Below, one piece after another: positions 19,091-24,730 of a stretch of 24,730 bases of DNA (its first letter is position 1; each line of letters starts with the position of its first letter). Location: NCBI GenBank assembly GCA_003427395.1, contig BFEA01000032.1, positions 534,085 through 558,814 of the forward strand. Direction: 5' to 3'. The position numbers and the translations under genes were made by a program. The notes beneath the pieces are model-generated. The model did no database searches. It had not been told where the DNA came from and saw only the letters and a program-made list of their open reading frames with translations. The stretch is from Chara braunii (Eukaryota > Streptophyta > Charophyceae > Charales > Characeae).

Positions 19091-20235
19091 GTTAGTTTTT
19101 TCCCTTTATTCTTTCATTCTTATGTTATTAGTGGGGGGCTTCGGGTTCTCCTAATTTTGTCATAACCTTTTTTTTTCAATAACACTTAAGATTGTTGTCC
19201 TTGCTTTTTTTCGTAACTATAAAAGCGCATTAGCAAGTGCAAAACGAAAAATTCTCATTTTTTACATAACAGAATAGTATTTTTATTTTAGATTAGAGGT
19301 AAATTTTTTTCTTATGACAATTTATTACAATTGTAATCGCTATGATATACGATACGATTTACAACAACAAGGATCATTTTTAAAATATAATACTTGTGTA
19401 AATATTTTAAAAAATATTGGGAATACTGATAAAAATGTATTGTTCATAACGAATAGAGCGTTATGTTATGCATTCGGGTAACGACTCTCTTTACAACCAA
19501 AGTCTTAACTGTATAATGAAAATATAACTAAATCATTACATTTGATTCAATATTTTATAATTATAAAATGTGTGGAAAAATATAACAGAAGACTAAGTAA
19601 AGGTGATAAATAAACCTAATTGTTAGTAATATTGAAAGGTTAAAATAAATATTATACCCCAAATCACTATCAAATTCTGTTTCATTACAATTTTATTTTA
19701 CAAACGTTAAGGGGTGTTGAGTAAGCACGAAAGGAGGAAAAAAAACTTGTTTCATAGCCAGGTGGGTGAAAAACTCAAAGTTAAAACATATTAATTATGA
19801 AAGAGAAAATAACTAAAGAGAATAAGTAAAATATTATAGTAAAAATGGTTAGGATAAAGAGATTTATACTTGCTAATGAAGAAACTATAGTAGGAATAAG
19901 CAGAGAGTTGGTTGATTATATGGACTCTATGAAAGTGAAGACATGGCCTGAGCTAAAAACCCATATTAAAAAATTATATAATTCAAAGGTTAAAAGGTGC
20001 ATTAGCAAATTAATGAATATAAATTATTTAGTATTTATTATAGCTAGATTGATGCTTCATAATTCACATATATGTTAAGGTAAAGATGATTTGTGAAAGC
20101 GTCAGTTACTGTTTCAACCATGTTGTAGAGTGGTTTAATTTTTATATTTTTATTTTTTTTAATAATTTTATTTAAACACCACTTCCAACTTGAAAAAGAA
20201 ATTGGACTACTATTGAATGTCAGAAGTCGTTAAAA
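19091..20235. other. AT-rich island, unidentified origin
   Basis: Composition changes abruptly at about 19.09 kb to strongly AT-rich sequence and returns to mixed composition near 20.23 kb. It holds a 77-codon plus-strand frame (19845-20078) beginning MVRIKRFILANEETIVGISR with a WPELKTHIKKLYNS segment. This looks more protein-like than its surroundings but matches no family I recognise. Candidates are organelle-derived DNA, an AT-rich mobile element or an assembly join. Confidence 0.5.
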
Positions 20236-20876
20236 TTAATTTGAGAGTGTGTTTTACCACACTGCATTCTCGACATTGGAAGAACTCGGTTTTTTAGGTT
20301 ATGAGGCACACTTTCGAGAGTTCAATATGGCGATGCACCCACTCACAGATTTGAGATTGGTCCTACACGAGAAAAACGTACCCGTTACGAGCGGATGGAG
20401 GGAAGGGAAGTGGTACAACGACAGGGGCGGTGAAACTTTGCCTTAACATTTGAACTCATGAATATTCTAGAGATTATAACCAACTTTTTTTGTGCGGCTC
20501 TGTCTCTCCCAATGGGTCAGTTTTCACGCGTGTTCCCTATCATCAGGGCAGTCGAGTGCTCACACTGTGTTTTATGTGTTCGTTGAGTTATGTGATAAAC
20601 TCTCTCCTTTGTTGGAAAAAGTGTACGAGAATATTCACCGACTACCATAGCTTGGGTGGGGTTCATAGAGCAAAGAGAGACACTTATTACGCTCATATTT
20701 CTCTGTCTTCCACAATGGAAATAGTTGACTCCTCCTCCTCCTTCCCAACTTCCTCTCCGCCTGTTGTTTTTCTACCTCTTATGGGAGAAGCGTGACTAAG
20801 GTCTCTGTCGTGTTACCAACGGGAATTATTCATTTATTTTTTGTATCCTCGTTCTCATATCCTTGTACGATTTGCT
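20236..20876. other. No gene recognised
   Basis: Mixed-composition sequence. Two short plus-strand frames (20249-20446 and 20490-20795) have no recognised motif or paired splice sites. Confidence 0.35.
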
Positions 20877-21025
20877 TTCTCTCTCTCTCTTTCCACATGA
20901 GCCAATGTCTTGTGGTCGTTGCAAATATTTGTGTTTCTAGAGTGTGATTTTTTTTTCTCTATCTCTCTCCTTCTCTCTCCCTCTAATATGTTAGCACATG
21001 ATTGTCGTTGTACAATTTGTTATTC

Positions 21026-21071
<46 letters not shown>

Positions 21072-21420
21072 GCCTACGGTTTACCGGGCAGTTCTATTTG
21101 ACGATATATATATATATATATATATATTTGCTCTCGTTCTCTCTTTGACCTGTCAGTATATGGTCATCGATGTATAACGCATCGTCCATTTATTTTTATA
21201 TTATTTACTCTCTCTCTCTTTCTCTCTCTCTTTCCCACTCTCTCTCTTTCTCTTTCTCCCTCTTTCTCTCATTGCTACGTTGGTTATTGCTGTATAACTT
21301 GTTGTTCATATTTTTTTCTCATCATCGATTTTTTTCCCCCTTTCTCTTTGTTTGATATGTTATCATGTGGTCATCACTCTACAACTTAGTGATATTTTTT
21401 TTCCTTTTATGATTAACTTT
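20877..21420. repeat. Degenerate pyrimidine-rich tandem array, about 80-170 bp units
   Basis: Each unit joins a CT-rich run to a core of the form tatgtta.ca.atggtcatcg followed by ttgtacaacttgttgttcat. Cores are found near 20901, 20988, 21152, 21270 and 21353. The spacing variation comes from the lengths of the CT and TA runs between cores. Confidence 0.75.
21028..21127. repeat. (TA)n runs flanking a short dispersed repeat
   Basis: (TA)n at 21028-21069 and 21104-21127 brackets a 34 bp segment starting tctgcctacggtttaccgg. The same segment recurs at 24670. Confidence 0.9.
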
Positions 21421-22030
21421 TTTTTCCCCCCTCTCTTTTACACACACACACACACATACTCGATATGCATACATTGGTGTTACTTTATAAACAACCGAAA
21501 ATGTCGAAGAATGAAAGGTAAGTTTTTTTTTTTTTTTTTTAACTGTGTAATTTTACTCATCCGTTTGTATGTTGATCTGAACTTGGGTCTGTACTTCAAC
21601 CATATGTAGTGTTTTCCTTCTGGACGACATTGCAAAATACTGTAAGTTTTATAGTTGATAAGGTGTCACTTTTTTCGCTTGATTAGTAGCAATTTATTAT
21701 TTTTTTCTTCCTCCGTTGTCTATGTATGAAAGTATCACGTATACTAATAAAAACAGATGAATTGTTAACGCTATTTTGTCATAGTACTTTCAAGAAAGTA
21801 CCAATATTCATATACCTCCTCCTCTTTGCTCTCTTTTGCTCCTCCTGTATATTTTTTTTTATTTTTATTTTTTTTACTTCTTTCCTTCTGCAGGTCAGAA
21901 AGAGTGGTGGTGGTGTGAAGGCAAGCACAAGATTTGTGTCCCTGACCTAAAAGGGGAATTCATAGGAAAAAGGAATGCGAGAAAAAGGAGGGGCAATAAA
22001 AAGAGAAAAAAATGGGAAAAAAAAAAATAA
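21352..22030 (+). CDS. Speculative spliced gene end (exons to 21517 and from 21894)
   Basis: The first part ends at 21517 in a strong donor (GAAAG|GTAAGT) and the second begins at 21894 after a long T-rich tract ending TTCCTTCTGCAG. The 376-nt intron is T-rich, as plant introns are. Joining them in phase 1 leaves an open frame: upstream residues end CYFINNRKCRRMK, and the second exon reads QKEWWWCEGKHKICVPDLKG, then EFIGKRNARKRRGNKKRKKW, EKKK and a stop. The C-terminal 25 residues are extremely basic, nuclear-localisation-like. The 5' end is doubtful; either the ATG at 21352 or 21511, or an upstream exon, could start it. No known family recognised. Confidence 0.28.
21440..21456. repeat. (CA)n microsatellite
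   Basis: Short uninterrupted CA run on the plus strand. Confidence 0.85.
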
Positions 22031-22430
22031 TTTTGAATTATCAGGGCAACCGTCCTTACCTTTATTTGTACGTCCTGTTAATTTGAACTTCTAACACTGC
22101 ACGTTTGAAGTTTTGTTGGGAGTATTTATAAAGATGTATGTAGAGAAGCATGTTACTGTGCCAGTTATATTGCTTTGTGCCTCCTCCACCTCTTTCTCAT
22201 CTTCTGATAGCACTTCTTGTTCACCCTGGATTGTCATGGTAGATCGTCGCGGAAAAGACACAAATGAAACAACATTGAGCCGTGAATATACATCTATGGT
22301 AGCCGCAATAACCATTACATTGATGCAACATCAACATAAAGTGAATAACATTATGCAACAAAACGTTTATCATTTATGAGATGATTTTGAGAATGAGCAA
22401 CTTAACATTAGAGTTTGTGAAAATTCTCGA
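22031..22430. other. No gene recognised
   Basis: Mixed sequence after the candidate exon. Short frames on both strands have no recognised motif. Confidence 0.35.
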
Positions 22431-22687
22431 CTAGTCTACTATTACGGACTCAGCCAGAGCTCGATCCCTAGTCTGCAGGTTACCACCGGCTAGGTTGCTA
22501 TTCTATTTTTTTTAGTCTCTGATCTCCGGTTCCTGACTCTTGGCGCCCTCTGTAGTTGGCGTCCGTTCTTAAATCCCGCCTCTGGCACTTTTCAGTTTGG
22601 ATACTTGCCGCCATCCGACATTCTAGCGCCCAAGCTCAGACCTTCGATTTTCAGTTCAGGCCCGAAGCAAATTGCACTTCTGCTCTC

Positions 22688-22734
22688 GGACTCAACTTGA
22701 GGCCGGTACTTAAGACCGGACTCAAGTTGAGTTC
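22688..22734. other. Strong hairpin: 19 bp stem, 9 nt loop
   Basis: The left arm 22688-22706 (ggactcaacttgaggccgg) and the right arm 22716-22734 (ccggactcaagttgagttc) pair at 17 of 19 positions around the loop tacttaaga. Each arm also contains the near-palindrome ctcaacttgag, so alternative folds exist. Confidence 0.85.
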
Positions 22735-22867
22735 GGGGATTCAGTTTTCGGCCTCAGTGTTTGTGCTTCAGTGTGACTTGCTGTGACATTGTGTACGGAA
22801 CCAAAATTGCGACTTTGCGACTTTGCCACTTTGTGTCTGCGTCCGTCGAGCCGTGTCGAGTTGAGTG

Positions 22868-22883
22868 AGTGTGTGTGTGTGTG
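22868..22883. repeat. (GT)n microsatellite
   Basis: Short uninterrupted GT run. Confidence 0.8.
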
Positions 22884-22940
22884 CTCTCACTCCCTCCCTC
22901 TCTTCCCCAACCTCGCTTCTCTACCTCCGCCTCGTCACAC

Positions 22941-22952
22941 TGGTATCTGAGC
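22941..22952 (+). mobile_element. Possible LTR-retrotransposon primer-binding site
   Basis: tggtatctgagc matches the plant initiator-Met tRNA primer-binding site (tggtatcagagc) at 11 of 12 bases. It is preceded within a few bases by CA, the usual LTR end. If real, the 5' LTR would lie upstream (some of 22430-22939) and the internal region downstream. No gag/pol reading frame and no second LTR are visible in the window, so it would be a decayed or window-truncated element. Confidence 0.25.
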
Positions 22953-23139
22953 GGTCTTGCGACCCTCCCCCTCCGCCACGACATCGACATCGTCATCACC
23001 ATTCTTGGCGCCGCCACGTCATCGTCATTGCCGCTGTTATCGTTATCATTGTCGCTACCACATCAACACCTCGTCCTTGTCCCCGCTGCCACGTCACGGA
23101 TTCCTGACGTCGCCGCTCATATAAGTAACGAACAATAAT

Positions 23140-23965
23140 TTTTTATTTTTTTATTTTTTTCTTCCTCTTGTTCTCCTCCATCGTCATTATCATCGTCGAA
23201 GTCCTTCTTCTTCTTCGTTTTTTCCGTCGTCGTTATTGTTTCTTCTTCCTATGTTTTTTTTTCCTCTTCTTTCTCCCTCCCACTTTTTCTTTTTCTTCTT
23301 TTCCCCTCCGATCCTTCTTCTTTTCCCTCCAATTGTTATCCTTCCTCCCCCGATTCTCTTCGCCCCCCCCGCTGCCTACTCGACCCTATCTCCCTGGCCC
23401 TGAATCTTCCCCCCCCGCTCGCACTTCGTCTGCCCTGCCAGTCCGATCATCCCCACCCCCGGTCTCGATCCCTCCCCCCCGTGCACCAACTTCCTCCGCG
23501 TCACTGTTCCTGCTCAGGCGATTCCCCCCTCATGATTCTCATTCCCCCCCCATCGCCGCTGATAGTCCATTGCGCCCCTCGACTCCCTTGCCTACCCGTG
23601 ACCTCCCACTTTTCGCTCTTTCCCCCCCCGATCCTATTCCACCCCCCGACGACACTTTTGACCATCGGGATTCTGCCCCCACAAGATCTTCCCGACAGCG
23701 CCCTCATTTCCCGATCCCCATCTCGCTCCCCGTTCCTGTTCCCCCCTCAATTTCCCCCCCCATTCCCCCTGCCCCCGCTCGACTTTCCCCGATCGTTCCC
23801 CGAGTTCCCCAATTCCACCCGATCTCGACTTCACACCCCCATACCGAACCCCAACCAGGACCTCCTCTCTCTCTTCCCCATACGCAACCCACGCGATTCC
23901 CCGAACCCCCCTCTCCCCCCCCCCCCCCCCCCCCCCACCCCCCCCCTTTCCCCCCCCCCCCCCCC

Positions 23966-23999
<34 letters not shown>
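23140..23999. repeat. C/T-rich tract ending in poly-C and poly-T
   Basis: T-rich then C-rich pyrimidine sequence on the plus strand, with many runs of 6-8 C between 23360 and 23770. It ends with C runs at 23915-23936, 23938-23946 and 23950-23973 and a 26-base T run at 23974-23999. A 277-codon frame (23168-24001) is only Pro/Ser/Phe composition running into homopolymers and is not called as a gene. The C runs are i-motif candidates (G4 on the other strand). Confidence 0.85.
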
Positions 24000-24004
<5 letters not shown>

Positions 24005-24545
24005 TCCTCACCACGCCACCACCCAATCAATTGTAGATGCGATCGCTCGACCCTCAATTTATTTCAACACTCATTTATTCTTCTATTTATTTTTCATTAT
24101 TTGTATTCCAATTCATTCAAAATTACTTAATTAATTATATTTTTCGATATTTTTTTTCCAAAAATATTTTTTTTTTGAAACTTTCAAAAGTATGTAGAAT
24201 TAATTGTTATTTCTCAGCAGTTCTTCCTCGAAATTAAAAAATAATTTTAGTTAATTCTTTTTATTTTTTTTTGTAATTAGAAAAATATTTTAAAATTAAC
24301 TAAACTCCTTCTTTTTTCGTAATTCGAAATACGTTAGAATTAATCAAATTATTTTTCGACATTTTTTAATTCGAAAATATTACTAATTAATTCTCTTTGG
24401 AATTTTTGTAATTAGAAAATCCTTTAGAATTTTTTTTATTTTTTTCCTTTTCATAATTCAAATTAATTATTCTTCAATATTTCTTTGAAATTCGAAATTA
24501 CTTCTAATTCATTCCTTTTCGAAAATTTTGAAAATACGTTAGAAT
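24000..24545. repeat. AT-rich degenerate tandem array, about 55-65 bp period
   Basis: Recurring words in a fixed order: taattcgaaaatac, gttagaattaat, caaattatttttcgac, then a T run. Best copies are around 24190-24250, 24275-24340, 24320-24390 and 24500-24545. Copies are highly diverged. Boundaries are sharp: poly-T on the left and non-repetitive ctgggctagcag on the right. Confidence 0.65.
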
Positions 24546-24584
24546 CTGGGCTAGCAGAAAGAGCCAAGGTCACAGTTCCGACCA

Positions 24585-24609
24585 AATATATATATATATA
24601 TATATATAT
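24585..24609. repeat. (AT)n microsatellite
   Basis: Uninterrupted AT dinucleotide run, 60 bp before the second copy of the TA-associated dispersed repeat. Confidence 0.92.
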
Positions 24610-24669
24610 CGGTGAAACTTCGACGAAACAGTTTGTCACAGCCCCTCGTTTGTTGTCCTCTTCTCTCTC

Positions 24670-24712
24670 TCTGCCTACGGTTTACCGGACAGTTCTGTTT
24701 GTTACGATATAT
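24670..24712. repeat. Second copy of the TA-associated dispersed repeat
   Basis: The block tctgcctacggtttaccgg, then cagttct and tttg, matches 21069-21108 with only two substitutions and a 2-nt insertion before acgatatat. It again leads into an AT-alternating run, cut by the right edge of the window. Confidence 0.88.
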
Positions 24713-24730
24713 CTATATCTATTTATATNT

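Noticed and set aside
18789-19154. 121-codon frame through the poly-G tract
   Set aside because: It crosses N bases and an unresolved homopolymer whose true length decides the frame.
22541-23012. TGGCGCC words near 22541 and 23006 as alternative retroelement primer-binding sites
   Set aside because: Only 7-8 bases match a tRNA end before diverging, which is weak compared with the 11 of 12 match at 22941.
23168-24001. 277-codon proline/serine-rich frame with a hydrophobic N-terminus
   Set aside because: Composition tracks the pyrimidine tract and ends inside poly-C/poly-T; the overlapping frame on the same strand is equally open and equally biased.

Overview
Eukaryotic nuclear DNA, almost certainly from the green-plant lineage. 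One gene can be assembled with confidence: RPS8, for cytosolic 40S ribosomal protein eS8, on the minus strand at 15108-18558. It has five coding exons with canonical GT-AG introns and a predicted length of 219 residues. Its sequence follows the plant form of eS8 ([45 protein letters not shown]) rather than the animal form. Long introns, many microsatellites and satellites, assembly gaps and very sparse genes suggest a large repeat-rich genome. A streptophyte alga (Chara-like) would fit, but that is inference; the species cannot be fixed from this window.

Layout. 1-436 is GA microsatellite with interspersed short units. 440-2040 is a composite satellite: a 30-32 bp monomer, then larger 240-360 bp units containing the same monomer. 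2050-4630 is a second, unrelated satellite with a monomer near 215 bp and a unit near 450 bp, broken by a (TA)n run. 4860-6440 holds degenerate GC-richer repeats. 6450-12132 is mostly single-copy-looking DNA with small local tandem duplications, a G-quadruplex motif, an inverted repeat and a few unrecognised open frames; the best exon candidate is on the minus strand at 9349-9695. 12133-13077 is an assembly gap. 13078-15107 shows no recognisable gene but holds a foldback near 14.4 kb. 15108-18558 is RPS8, with a 50 bp tandem duplication in its 5' flank. 18889-18922 is a poly-G tract with unresolved bases.

At about 19.09 kb the composition drops sharply into an AT-rich island (to about 20.23 kb). 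It is followed by a pyrimidine-rich degenerate tandem array (20.88-21.42 kb), a possible two-exon plus-strand gene end (to 22.03 kb), a region with a strong hairpin and an LTR-retrotransposon-like primer-binding site (22.69-22.95 kb), a long C/T-rich tract ending in poly-C and poly-T (23.1-24.0 kb), and an AT-rich degenerate tandem array (24.0-24.55 kb). A short dispersed repeat next to (TA)n runs occurs at both 21.07 and 24.67 kb.

No operon-like or pathway grouping is visible. The distinctive feature is the number of independent local tandem duplications, including one in each of the three longer RPS8 introns and one just upstream of the gene. No convincing new multi-gene system was found.
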